Below, piece after piece: positions 53,942-62,419 of a stretch of 64,000 nucleotides of DNA. A program made the translations under genes and the position numbers. This stretch comes from Chelativorans salis. GTDB lineage: Bacteria; Pseudomonadota; Alphaproteobacteria; Rhizobiales; Rhizobiaceae. The stretch is from positions 124,001 through 188,000 of the forward strand of contig NZ_JAOCZP010000008.1 in assembly GCF_025336525.1 (NCBI RefSeq), given 5' to 3'. Within the stretch, counting starts at the first letter, position 1; each line of letters opens with the position of its first letter. The notes beneath the pieces were generated by a model. That model worked only from the letters and a program-made list of their open reading frames with translations. It did not search any database and was not told the DNA's origin.

Positions 53942-54908
53942 GTTCGTCCTTCTAGCCTTCCTGTCGCTCGTGTTGGAACTGGCGCTCGGCTATCCGGATC
54001 GCCTGTTTCGCGCGATCGGCCATCCCGTCACGTGGATCGGGCGACTGATCGGTTTCCTCGACCGGATGCTGAACCGGCAGGGCTGGACCCTGCAGAGCCG
54101 GCGCGCCGGCGGGGTTGCAGCTCTGTGTATTCTGTTGGCGGTCGCGGGCGGGGCCGGTTGGGGGCTTCAGTTGCTGCTGGGCGCTGGCGCCGGGCTCCTC
54201 TTTACTGCGCTTCTGGCCAGTTCGCTCATTGCCCAGCGCAGCCTTGCTTCCCACGTCGAGGCTGTTGCGTCCGCGCTTGAGACCGAGGGGCTGGAAGCCG
54301 GGCGTCGGGCCGTCTCGATGATCGTCGGCCGTGATACTGCAGTGCTTGACGAGGCGGGGGTTTCCCGCGCGGCCATCGAGAGCCTTGCGGAGAATTTTTC
54401 GGACGGCGTGGTGGCGCCGGCGTTTTGGCTGGCGGTTCTGGGGTTGCCGGGCGCGCTCGTCTACAAGGCCGTCAACACCGCCGACAGCATGGTGGGCCAT
54501 CGCACGCCGCGGCACCAGGCGTTCGGCTGGGCGGCGGCGCGCTTCGACGATCTCATAAACCTGCCCGCCTCGCGTCTGACGGCGCTGCTGATCGTGGCTG
54601 CGGCCTGGTTTGCAGGCACAGGCTCGCCGGTGAAAACCTGGAGCACCGTAAGGCGCGATGCGTGGCGGCACCGTTCGCCCAACGCTGGATGGCCGGAGGC
54701 TGCGATGGCCGGTGCGCTCGGGCTGGCGCTTGCGGGGCCGCGCAACTATGGCGGTGTGCTGGTCGACGACGCGCTGATGGGCGAGGGCGGTCGGCGCCAA
54801 GCTGTGGCGGCTGATATCCGCCGCGCTCTGCGCCTCTACAGGGCTGCCGACGCGATCCTGATTGTGCTCATGGGCGTTCTGGCGGGTCTTCTCTTCCTGC
54901 ATGGCTGA
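53940..54908 (+). CDS. cobD: Adenosylcobinamide-phosphate synthase (CbiB type)
   Basis: A 322-residue inner-membrane enzyme that attaches aminopropanol (phosphate) to adenosylcobyric acid. Family segments: LVLELALGYPDRLFRAIGHPVTWIGRLI, SMIVGRDTAVLDEAGVSRAAIESLAENFSDGVVAPAFW, YKAVNTADSMVGHR and WRHRSPNAGWPEAAMAGALG. The ATG at 53940 is preferred; a TTG at 53922 would extend into cobC. It converges with cobO, 17 bases away, and is divergent from cobC with no space for a separate promoter. Confidence 0.95.
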   Translation: MFVLLAFLSLVLELALGYPDRLFRAIGHPVTWIGRLIGFLDRMLNRQGWTLQSRRAGGVAALCILLAVAGGAGWGLQLLLGAGAGLLFTALLASSLIAQRSLASHVEAVASALETEGLEAGRRAVSMIVGRDTAVLDEAGVSRAAIESLAENFSDGVVAPAFWLAVLGLPGALVYKAVNTADSMVGHRTPRHQAFGWAAARFDDLINLPASRLTALLIVAAAWFAGTGSPVKTWSTVRRDAWRHRSPNAGWPEAAMAGALGLALAGPRNYGGVLVDDALMGEGGRRQAVAADIRRALRLYRAADAILIVLMGVLAGLLFLHG

Positions 54909-54925
54909 TGAGCCTGTCGGGCCAA

Positions 54926-55540
54926 CTAGAACTCGACACCCTTCTGCGCCTTCACGCCGGCGGAGAAGTGATGCTTCACCTGCCCCATCTCTGTCACGAG
55001 ATCGGCAGCCTCAACGAGCTGGGGCTTGGCGTTCCGACCAGTCACCACCACGTGGAGATCGGCTCTTCGTGCCTGGAGTGCCGTCACTACGGTGTGCAGA
55101 TCGAGATAGTCGTAGCGCAGCGCGATGTTGAGCTCGTCGAGGATGACGAGCCCGAAAGAGGGATCCGCCATAAGGTCCAGCGCCTTCTGCCACGCCCGCT
55201 CCGCGGCCGCGATATCGCGCTTGAGATCCTGCGTTTCCCAGGTGAATCCTTCGCCCATCGAGTGCCATTCCACCTGATCGCCGAAGCGCGCCAGCGCATC
55301 CTTCTCGCCGGTATGCCAGGCGCCTTTGATGAACTGCACGATGCCGACGCGCCGGCCGTGACCGAGCATCCTGAGCGCCAGGCCGAAGGCGGCGGTGGAC
55401 TTGCCTTTGCCGGGACCCGTGTTGACGATCAGGAGACCCTTTTCGACGTGCTTGTCGGCCACCTCGGCATCCTGCACCGTTTTGCGTTTGGCCATCTTGG
55501 CCTTGTGACGCTCGGCTTCCCGGTCTTCTATCTCGCGCAT
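54926..55540 (-). CDS. cobO: Cob(I)yrinic acid a,c-diamide adenosyltransferase
   Basis: A 204-residue adenosyltransferase of the CobO/BtuR family that transfers the adenosyl group from ATP to cobalt(I) corrinoids. P-loop NTGPGKGKSTAAFGLALRMLGHG (residues about 39-61) and the segments GIVQFIKGAWHTGEK and LVILDELNIALRYDYL are all conserved. It follows cobP directly (one base) and ends the leftward riboswitch-controlled unit cbtB-cbtA-cobP-cobO. Confidence 0.96.
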   Translation of the reverse strand: MREIEDREAERHKAKMAKRKTVQDAEVADKHVEKGLLIVNTGPGKGKSTAAFGLALRMLGHGRRVGIVQFIKGAWHTGEKDALARFGDQVEWHSMGEGFTWETQDLKRDIAAAERAWQKALDLMADPSFGLVILDELNIALRYDYLDLHTVVTALQARRADLHVVVTGRNAKPQLVEAADLVTEMGQVKHHFSAGVKAQKGVEF

Positions 55541-55541
55541 A

Positions 55542-56123
55542 TCACTTCACCTTCATCGGCAGGCCGGCGACCATGAAGACGACGCTGTCGGCTTCCGCCG
55601 CGACCATCTGGTTGAGTTTGCCCGCTGCATCCCGGAATTGCCTGGCCATCGTGTTGTCCGGCACGATGCCAAAACCGACCTCGTTGGACACGAGGACCCA
55701 GGGCCCGCGGGGGCGCTTGAGAACCTCGGCCAGCTGCTGGCATTTCGCCTCCACGTCATGTCCCGCAAGCATCACATTGGTCAGCCACAGTGTCAGGCAA
55801 TCCACCAGGACGGGCCTTCCCTCGTCGATCGCGGAAAGGGCCTCTCCGAGTTCCAGCGGTGCCTCAAGCACCGTCCAGCGTTCGTCGCGCCGGGCGCGAT
55901 GCTCAGTGATCCGCGCCCGCATTTCCTCGTCGAAGGCCTGGGCCGTGGCTATGTAGCTCCACGGCGCCGGATGGGCTTCGATCAATGCCTCGCCGTGGCG
56001 GCTCTTGCCGGAGCGCGCCCCGCCGAGGACGAAGGTCAATTGGCGGCCGTCAGGCAAGGCTGTTCTGCGGTGTGCCGAGGGCTCCGGAGAAGCGTGTACG
56101 TATGAAGCCCGTGGCGGCACCAA
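55542..56123 (-). CDS. cobP: Adenosylcobinamide kinase / guanylyltransferase
   Basis: A 193-residue bifunctional enzyme (CobP/CobU) that phosphorylates adenosylcobinamide and converts it to adenosylcobinamide-GDP. The P-loop is FVLGGARSGKSRHGEALIEA, followed by DCLTLWLTNVMLAG, SNEVGFGIVPDN and the C-terminal LPMKVK. The ATG at 56123 overlaps cbtA by 74 bases; a TTG at 56057 which reads LPDGRQLTFVLGG and straddles the cbtA stop is an equally likely start and would shorten the protein by 22 residues. Confidence 0.93.
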   Translation of the reverse strand: MVPPRASYVHASPEPSAHRRTALPDGRQLTFVLGGARSGKSRHGEALIEAHPAPWSYIATAQAFDEEMRARITEHRARRDERWTVLEAPLELGEALSAIDEGRPVLVDCLTLWLTNVMLAGHDVEAKCQQLAEVLKRPRGPWVLVSNEVGFGIVPDNTMARQFRDAAGKLNQMVAAEADSVVFMVAGLPMKVK

Positions 56124-56769
56124 GCACTGCCCAGAACAGGAGATTTGTGACCGTCACGGTCACCACAAAGCGCTGATGCAGGTCCGCCGGAACCGGCGTC
56201 TCATGGCTTACCGGCTGCGGTGCACCGACGACGTGCGGCACCACGATAAGCGCCAAGCCCAGTGCCGCAAGGGGCAGCGAACGCCTAAAAGCGATCAGGG
56301 CAAGCCCTGCCGCCGTGGCGCCGACCGTTGCGATCCACCATACCTGCCTCGCCAAAAGATTGGCCGCCGGCATGGCCGGAAGCTCCGGAGGCAGCCCCAG
56401 ACCCGGCGCAAGCGTGAAGACGGCAAAGCCGGCAAAGCCCCAGACAAGTCCCTGCCTCCAGCCCGTGATGCCGCCGGCGATCTCGGAGACAGCGACGAGC
56501 AGCAGCCCGAAGCCAATGCCCGTCACGATGTTGGCAAGTGCCGTGTAGAAGGTGCGTTCAGCACCGTCGGCGGGAGCCCAGGCCTCCTCGTCGTGATGGT
56601 GGTCGGCAGCTGCGCCTTCGCCGTGGTCATGGGCGGGCGCGGCGGCTTCATAGGTTTCGGCCTGAAGGATCAATGGTACGGTGAAGAAGCTTTGGAGCCC
56701 CGTCATGACGATGCCGGCGAAAAGCCCGGCGATGGCGGCAAGGAAAACCGCGTTTCTGAAAACGGACAT
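56050..56769 (-). CDS. cbtA: Cobalt transporter subunit CbtA
   Basis: A 239-residue membrane protein with about five helices and a histidine-rich loop after the first one (HDHGEGAAADHHHDEE), typical of CbtA. It contains FYTALANIVTGIGFGLLLVA, the GLVWGFAGFAVFTLAPGLGLPPELP region and VPHVVGAPQP. CbtA/CbtB are B12-regulated cobalt uptake proteins. The histidines probably bind cobalt(II). It follows cbtB by 119 bases, in which I see no further gene. Confidence 0.94.
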   Translation of the reverse strand: MSVFRNAVFLAAIAGLFAGIVMTGLQSFFTVPLILQAETYEAAAPAHDHGEGAAADHHHDEEAWAPADGAERTFYTALANIVTGIGFGLLLVAVSEIAGGITGWRQGLVWGFAGFAVFTLAPGLGLPPELPAMPAANLLARQVWWIATVGATAAGLALIAFRRSLPLAALGLALIVVPHVVGAPQPVSHETPVPADLHQRFVVTVTVTNLLFWAVLGAATGFIRTRFSGALGTPQNSLA

Positions 56770-56888
56770 GGATTCGACCTCTGCTTTAAGTTTTTGTCCC
56801 GAAAGGCGGGCGCCTTGCGGTCATTGATCACGGACGGCGTGACCACACGAATCGCGGTGGCGAATCAGCGGTCGACAGGACGTGCGAT

Positions 56889-57065
56889 CTAGTGGCAGGG
56901 GAAAGCCATGGAGTGGCGGTAGTCGTGTCCGGCGTTGTGGACGACGTCCATCTGCGCGAAGCCGGAAACGGCGATGATGAAGACGCCGAGCAGCCCGGTC
57001 ATGAGAAGCGGGAGAACGCGTGCTTTCGCGGATTCGACTGCACCGAAGGTCGTGGATGTGTTCAT
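56889..57065 (-). CDS. cbtB: Cobalt transporter subunit CbtB
   Basis: A 58-residue protein that is easily missed because of its length. It begins MNTSTTFGAVESAK, has one membrane helix (LPLLMTGLLGVFIIAVSGFA) and ends HDYRHSMAFPCH, the conserved histidine-rich C-terminus of CbtB. An AGAGGAT ribosome site precedes the ATG at 57065. It lies 54 bases beyond the riboswitch on the same strand. Works with CbtA in cobalt uptake. Confidence 0.92.
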   Translation of the reverse strand: MNTSTTFGAVESAKARVLPLLMTGLLGVFIIAVSGFAQMDVVHNAGHDYRHSMAFPCH

Positions 57066-57118
57066 GTTCAGATCCTCTACCCTCCACCCGAGGGCTGTTG
57101 CGGTTTCGTCTCGTCGAA

Positions 57119-57300
57119 GGCAGGTCTCCTGGCTTGCGGGTCCTTGCTTGGCCCGCCTTCCCGAAGCGCAGGGCTTCAGTGGCTCTTGGGCGCAAGCTCA
57201 CCGCTCACAGTTGCGGGGGCAGCCGCGGATCGGGGCAGGTGGCCCTTACCGCGTTCCCTCTTTCGTCCCCGAGGGGAACCGACGACGGTGCCGACCTTAA
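57119..57300 (-). ncRNA. Cobalamin riboswitch controlling cbtB-cbtA-cobP-cobO
   Basis: Read on the minus strand, the conserved parts of the B12 aptamer appear in order: a 5' GGTGCCGTCGT-like stem, CCGCGGCTGCCCCCGCAACTG core, GTGAGC, CCACTG, CTTCGGGAAGGCGGG, and finally the B12 box AGCCAGGAGACCTGCC. A small hairpin (CCCTC / GAGGG, 57080-57094) lies just before the ribosome site of cbtB and may be the expression platform. Ligand-bound RNA would repress translation. Confidence 0.93.
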
Positions 57301-57375
57301 ACGAAATGTGCGCCGGGACAAGATGAAATCATCCTGCGTTGACAGCACAGCCGCTGCCCATCTAAATGGCCGGCG

Positions 57376-57548
57376 ACGGTCTTCCATCCGCCAGGGTGGG
57401 AGCTAAGAGGGAATGCGGTGCGCCCTTGGGCAATTCCGCAGCTGTCCCCGCAACTGTAGTCGGAGAGCTCTCCGCCATACGCCACTGAGCATTGCGCTTC
57501 GGGAAGGCGGCGGCAGGGCGACGATCCGTAAGCCAGGAGACCTGCCGT
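57376..57548 (+). ncRNA. Cobalamin riboswitch controlling the DUF1636-cobW-cobN-cobG operon
   Basis: On the plus strand the same elements are read: GGTGGGAGCTAAGAGGGAA, the core GCAGCTGTCCCCGCAACTGT, GCCACTGAGC, GCTTCGGGAAGGC, and the B12 box AAGCCAGGAGACCTGCC at about 57530-57546. A short GGGTGACCC palindrome follows near the likely start of the first gene. It faces away from the other riboswitch with about 75 bases between them. Confidence 0.93.
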
Positions 57549-57601
57549 CGCGAAACTTAATCCTGACCGTCCGGCGGGTGACCCGGGCAAAGGACGTGAC
57601 C

Positions 57602-58039
57602 TTGGCTGACGGCTTACCAGATCGGGCGGACTTCCCCTCAACAGACGCTTCCGGCGATGCCGGCCGAAACAGTTCGGTCACCGTCGTGGTCTGCAGTTCC
57701 TGCCGCCGCTCCACCGACCCCGAGAACCTGCCGCGCCCCGGCGCTTTGCTGGCCGAGAATACGGCCCGGGCCGCGAACGGCGCCGGCGTGCGCGTGCGCC
57801 AGGTTGCCTGCCTCGGCAACTGCAAGCGGGGCCTGAGCGCGGCAATCCTGCGCGAGGGGGCGTGGAGCTATGTCTTCGGTGAGCTCGAGCCCGACAGCGG
57901 GCCGGACCTTATCGCCGGTGCCGAGCTCTTCGCCAATTCGAGCGACGGCTTCATGCCGTTCCGGCAGCGCCCGCAATCGCTGAAGCGCGGCCTCATTGCG
58001 CGAATCCCCACAACCGACAGCCTGAAGGAGGTCCCATGA
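57602..58039 (+). CDS. DUF1636 metal-binding protein
   Basis: A protein of about 145 residues with four cysteines in the pattern VVVCSSCRR ... VACLGNCKRGLSAAI, resembling a thioredoxin-like [2Fe-2S] ferredoxin, the DUF1636 family often placed beside cobW. Start uncertain because no ATG is available: TTG 57602 has AAAGGA upstream; GTG 57578 is the alternative. Earlier in-frame starts lie inside the riboswitch and were rejected. It overlaps cobW by four bases, so translation is coupled. Role in cobalt or iron-sulfur supply to the cobalamin pathway is inferred. Confidence 0.83.
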   Translation: MADGLPDRADFPSTDASGDAGRNSSVTVVVCSSCRRSTDPENLPRPGALLAENTARAANGAGVRVRQVACLGNCKRGLSAAILREGAWSYVFGELEPDSGPDLIAGAELFANSSDGFMPFRQRPQSLKRGLIARIPTTDSLKEVP

Positions 58040-59073
58040 CCGTTTCGTTCGACCGCGTTCCCTGTACCGTCGTGACGGGTTTCCTGGGGGCCGGCAAGAC
58101 GACCCTTATCCGCAATGTGCTGGAGCGTGCGAACGGCAAGCGCATCGCCATCATCGTCAACGAATTCGGCGATGTCGGCATCGATGGCGAGATACTGAGG
58201 AACTGCGGTATCGAAGGCTGCGCCGACGATGACGTTCTGGAACTTGCCAACGGCTGCATCTGCTGCACCGTTGCCGATGATTTCGTGCCGGCGCTCGACA
58301 AGATCCTGTCGCGCGAGCCGAGGGTGGATCATATCCTCATCGAGACCTCGGGCCTGGCGCTGCCCAAGCCGCTGGTGCAGGCCTTCAACTGGCCGAACGT
58401 CAAAAACCGCGTCACCGTCGATGGTGTGGTGGCGGTTGTCGATGGGCCGGCGCTGGCGGAGGGCAAGGTTGCAACCGATATGGAGGCGCTGGAGCGGCAG
58501 CGCGCCGCCGACGAATCGCTTGACCATGACGACCCGGTGGAGGAGGTGTTCGAGGATCAGGTCGCCTGCGCTGATCTCATCATCCTGTCCAAGGCGGATC
58601 TTCTAGACGAGCAAGCGCTCGCCCGCGCCAAGGGCGCGATGGCCGGTCATCTATCGGACGCCGTGAAGGTCGTGCATGGGATGAACGGCAATGTCGATCC
58701 CAGCGTCCTTCTCGGCCTTGGCTTTGCCGTCGAGAACGACATCGAAAACCGCAAGACCCACCATGATGGCGTGCTCGACCACGAGCATGACGATTTCGAC
58801 ACCTTCGTTGTGGAACTGCCGGCCATCGCTAGTCCGGACGAACTGGCGCGCAAGGTGGCACTTGCGGCGGAAGCGGAAAACGTGCTGCGCCTGAAGGGAT
58901 TCGCCCATGTGGAAGGCAAGCCGATGCGGCTCCTCGTTCAGGCTGTGGGCCCGCGCGTGACACATCACTACGACCGCCCCTGGAAGGCGGACGAGGCGCC
59001 TTCGACGCGTCTTGTCGTCATCGGCCTCAAAGGCCTCGACAGGGCAGCGGTCGAGAAGCTCCTGGCGGCATGA
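58036..59073 (+). CDS. cobW: Cobalamin biosynthesis GTPase CobW
   Basis: A 345-residue G3E-family GTPase, probably a cobalt metallochaperone. Walker A is GFLGAGKTTLIRNVLERANG (residues about 15-34), the metal motif CxCC appears as NGCICCTVADDF, and the switch region ends with IILSKADLLDEQ. A histidine/aspartate-rich stretch (THHDGVLDHEHDDFD) lies in the C-terminal half as in other COG0523 proteins. It supplies cobalt to the CobNST chelatase according to the accepted model. It begins within the DUF1636 stop and ends five bases before cobN. Confidence 0.96.
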   Translation: MTVSFDRVPCTVVTGFLGAGKTTLIRNVLERANGKRIAIIVNEFGDVGIDGEILRNCGIEGCADDDVLELANGCICCTVADDFVPALDKILSREPRVDHILIETSGLALPKPLVQAFNWPNVKNRVTVDGVVAVVDGPALAEGKVATDMEALERQRAADESLDHDDPVEEVFEDQVACADLIILSKADLLDEQALARAKGAMAGHLSDAVKVVHGMNGNVDPSVLLGLGFAVENDIENRKTHHDGVLDHEHDDFDTFVVELPAIASPDELARKVALAAEAENVLRLKGFAHVEGKPMRLLVQAVGPRVTHHYDRPWKADEAPSTRLVVIGLKGLDRAAVEKLLAA

Positions 59074-59077
59074 GACG

Positions 59078-62000
59078 ATGCATATTCTCGCCACCAGTTC
59101 CGCCTCGCTGGAAGACCTGATCGACCCGGTCGATCTGCGCCAGACGCCGGCGGAGATGGTTGCGCTGTCGTTCACCGACAGCGATCTGGCGGCCATTGCG
59201 GCGGCATGGGGTGCGGGGCGGGAGACGTTGCCCTCGCTCCGGCTCGCAGCGCTCAGCGACCTGCGCCACCCCATGTCGGTCGATCTGTGGATTGACAGCG
59301 TTGCCTCCCACGCGAAGGTCGTGGTGGCACGGATTTTGGGCGGCTACGACTGGTGGCGCTACGGCTGCGACAGGCTGGCGGCGGTTGCGCGCGAGCGCGG
59401 CATCTCCCTCGTTCTGCTTCCTGGCGAATGCCGCGCGGATGACGAGCGGCTTGCCGCGCTCTCGACGGTCGGCACGGAGACTTGCGAAACTCTGCTCGGC
59501 TGTTTCCGCGAGGGCGGGCCGGAGAACATGACGTTGTTCGTGCGCCACATGGCGCGCCTCGCCGGCCATGCGATTGCGGCCGGCGAGGCGCGGCCGCTGG
59601 CGCGCGCGGGATATTACGCGCCCGGCGAAGGCATTGTCGATCTGGCGTACTATCGGTCGGTAGCCAGGTCCGGCCGGCCTGTCGTGCCGGTGTTGTTTTA
59701 CCGCTCCATGCTGCTTGCCAATGATGTGGCGCCTATCGACGCTCTTTTCCGTGCGCTCGACGAGAGGGGCATCCTGGCGGTGCCCGTTTTTGTCTCGACG
59801 CTGCGCGACGCTTCCGCCCGGCAGCTTCTAGACGAGGTGGTGAAGACGTTACGATCTGCTGCTCTCATCACGACCACCGCCTTTGCGATCGGCATGGAAG
59901 GTGAGGACGAGAGTCTATTCGACAGCCTCGGCCTGCCGGTCTTCCAGGTCGCTGTCGCGACAACCAGGCGCGATGCGTGGGAGAGCGGCCAGCGGGGCAT
60001 GGCACCTGCCGATCTTGCCATGCATGTGGTGCTGCCCGAACTGGACGGCCGCATCATGGCCGGGGCGATTTCGTTCAAGGACAGGCAGACGCCGGACCCG
60101 GCACTGGCGGTTAGCCTGCAGGTCAACCGGCCGGAGCCGGACCGGGTGGCGCAGGTGGCCGAGCGGCTGGCGGCGTTTTTGAAACTGCAATCCACACCGC
60201 CCGCAGAGCGGCAGATCGCCATCATCCTGCCGGATTATCCGGCGGCAACCGGGCGTAGTGGTTATGCCGTCGGACTCGACGTGCCGCAAAGCGCCATCGC
60301 CATGCTGCATGACCTGAAGGCGGAAGGCTATCGGGCAGTGGATATTCCCGAAACCCCACGTGCCCTGATGCGCCTTCTGGAGCGGGAGAGGGCCGGCATT
60401 GCCGCCGAAGATTATGCCGCTGCCTTCGCACAGCTGCCGCAGGAGGCGCGCAATGCGGTGGAAGCCGCCTGGGGCGCGCCTGGAGGCGAGGACTTCTGTT
60501 TCCGCACGGCCCGCTTCGGCAACGTCACGGTGGCTTTTGCGCCCGACCGTGGCCGCTCGGCAGATCGCAGGATGGACTATCATGATCCGGTCCTGCCACC
60601 CGGCCATCCGCTCATCGCCTTCGGTGTTTGGCTGCGCGAAGGACTGGGCTGCCATGCACTTGTCCATCTGGGAGCACATGGCACTCTGGAATGGCTGCCG
60701 GGCAAGGCCGTGGCATTGAGCGCTGCTTGTTTCCCCGAGCTCATGGCCGGCCCGCTGCCGGTCATCTATCCCTTCATCGTCAGCAATCCGGGTGAGGCGG
60801 CGCAGGCCAAGCGGCGGATCGCAGCTGTGACGCTGGGCCATCTAACGCCGCCGCTGGTCGGCGCCGGCCTGAGCGAGGAGCAGCAGGCGCTGGAGCGGCT
60901 GGTCGACGAATATGCGCAGGCCGATGGCCTCGACCGACGCCGCCGCGACAGGCTGGCAAAGCTGATTGTGGAGACGGCGCAGAAGACCGGCCTTGCTCGG
61001 GAGGCTGGCGTTGACGAGAGGGACGATCCGGAAGCCGCACTGCTGCGCATCGATGCCTGGCTCTGTGACCTCAAGGACTTCGCTATCAAGGACGGACTTC
61101 ACATCTACGGCCGCGCAGCGGATGGTGAGGCGGACCCGCTGAGGATGGCGAGTGCGGAGCGCGAGCGCGCCGCGTTTATGGCTGCGCTGGATGGCAAGCG
61201 GGTGCGGCCCGGGCCGTCGGGCGCGCCGTCGCGCGGTCGTACCGACGTGCTGCCTACGGGCCGCAACCTTTTCACTGCCGATCCGCGTACGCTGCCTACT
61301 CCCACCGCCGTGGCGCTCGGCACTACCGCTGCCGATGAGATCGTGCGGGCATATCTGCAGGACCATGGCGATTACCCGTGCGCGCTGGTGCTCGACCTGT
61401 GGGGCAGCGCCAGCTTGCGCACGGGCGGTGAAGAGATCGCGCAAGGGCTGGCGCTGATGGGCTGCCGGCCGCAATGGGATGCCGCCACCGGGCGCGTGAC
61501 CGGGATCGAGGTGCTACCCCCCGCCGTCATCGGGCGACCTCGCATCGACGTCACCTGGCGCATCTCGGGACTTTTTCGCGACATGTTCCCGACACAGATC
61601 GCCTTGATCGACGCAGCCATAGCCGCCGTCGCCGCGCGCGACGAAACACAGGACGAGAACCCGCTTGCCGCCGCGAGCCGTAGCGAGGGAAGGGTGCCGG
61701 CTCGCATCTTCGGATCCGCCCCCGGCACCTATGGCGCTGGTATCGAGGAGCGCCTTGCGCGTGGCGACTGGCAAGACCGCTCGGAACTCGGCAAGGCCTA
61801 TCTCGACGCTGCCTCCCACGTCTTCGGTGGGGCGGAAGGGGAAGGGCAGGCAGCCCCCGGTACCTTCGCGGAGCGTGTCGGCGGAGCCGATCTGCTTGTG
61901 CATACGGGAGATGATCCTGGCCGTGATATCCTCGAGGGTTCCGCCGACGTGGCCTTCATCGGCGGCTTCTCCGCCGCACTTGCTGCCCTTGGCGGCAAGG

Positions 62001-62419
62001 CGGATCTCGTCGTGCTCGATACGACAGATCCGGAACGACCGCGCGCTCGCTCGCTGGCCGCAGCCGTTACGCGCGCCGTGCGGGCTCGCGCGCTCAACCC
62101 GCGCTTCATCGATGGGCAGTTACGGCACGGACCGCGCGGGGCGGCTGAATTTGCAGAGACCGTGGATCGTCTCGTCGGCTTTGCAGAGACGACGAATGCG
62201 ATACCCGGTGCGCTGATCGAGGCGGTGCATGCGGCTTATCTGGAAGATGAGCGCGTGCGCGACTTTCTGCTCCGGGAGAATCCCGCTGCCCTCCGTGCCA
62301 TTGCCGAGCGCTTTGCCGACGCGCGCCGCCGCGGCCTCTGGCACCCCCGCCGCAATGCGGTGGACAACGGTCTTGCGGGACTGATCGCGGAAGCGCGCAG
62401 GCAGGAGGAAGCCGCATGA
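59078..62419 (+). CDS. cobN: Cobaltochelatase subunit CobN
   Basis: A 1113-residue large subunit of the ATP-dependent aerobic cobaltochelatase CobNST, which inserts cobalt into hydrogenobyrinic acid a,c-diamide. It begins MHILATSSASLEDLIDPVDL at 59078, as expected from the family; a longer reading to 59012 overlaps cobW. Conserved stretches include HLGAHGTLEWLPGKAVALS, PVIYPFIVSNPGEAAQAKRR, RISGLFRDMFPTQIALID and FGSAPGTYGAGIEERL. The protein is somewhat shorter than the Paracoccus enzyme (about 1275) but all core motifs are there. CobS and CobT are not in the window. It overlaps cobG by four bases. Confidence 0.96.
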   Translation: MHILATSSASLEDLIDPVDLRQTPAEMVALSFTDSDLAAIAAAWGAGRETLPSLRLAALSDLRHPMSVDLWIDSVASHAKVVVARILGGYDWWRYGCDRLAAVARERGISLVLLPGECRADDERLAALSTVGTETCETLLGCFREGGPENMTLFVRHMARLAGHAIAAGEARPLARAGYYAPGEGIVDLAYYRSVARSGRPVVPVLFYRSMLLANDVAPIDALFRALDERGILAVPVFVSTLRDASARQLLDEVVKTLRSAALITTTAFAIGMEGEDESLFDSLGLPVFQVAVATTRRDAWESGQRGMAPADLAMHVVLPELDGRIMAGAISFKDRQTPDPALAVSLQVNRPEPDRVAQVAERLAAFLKLQSTPPAERQIAIILPDYPAATGRSGYAVGLDVPQSAIAMLHDLKAEGYRAVDIPETPRALMRLLERERAGIAAEDYAAAFAQLPQEARNAVEAAWGAPGGEDFCFRTARFGNVTVAFAPDRGRSADRRMDYHDPVLPPGHPLIAFGVWLREGLGCHALVHLGAHGTLEWLPGKAVALSAACFPELMAGPLPVIYPFIVSNPGEAAQAKRRIAAVTLGHLTPPLVGAGLSEEQQALERLVDEYAQADGLDRRRRDRLAKLIVETAQKTGLAREAGVDERDDPEAALLRIDAWLCDLKDFAIKDGLHIYGRAADGEADPLRMASAERERAAFMAALDGKRVRPGPSGAPSRGRTDVLPTGRNLFTADPRTLPTPTAVALGTTAADEIVRAYLQDHGDYPCALVLDLWGSASLRTGGEEIAQGLALMGCRPQWDAATGRVTGIEVLPPAVIGRPRIDVTWRISGLFRDMFPTQIALIDAAIAAVAARDETQDENPLAAASRSEGRVPARIFGSAPGTYGAGIEERLARGDWQDRSELGKAYLDAASHVFGGAEGEGQAAPGTFAERVGGADLLVHTGDDPGRDILEGSADVAFIGGFSAALAALGGKADLVVLDTTDPERPRARSLAAAVTRAVRARALNPRFIDGQLRHGPRGAAEFAETVDRLVGFAETTNAIPGALIEAVHAAYLEDERVRDFLLRENPAALRAIAERFADARRRGLWHPRRNAVDNGLAGLIAEARRQEEAA

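Noticed and set aside
61660-61700. Possible third repeat copy in cobN, suggested by the peptide LAAASRSEGRVP
   Set aside because: The bases do not contain the repeat arms and similar residues occur in ordinary CobN, so it is normal coding sequence.
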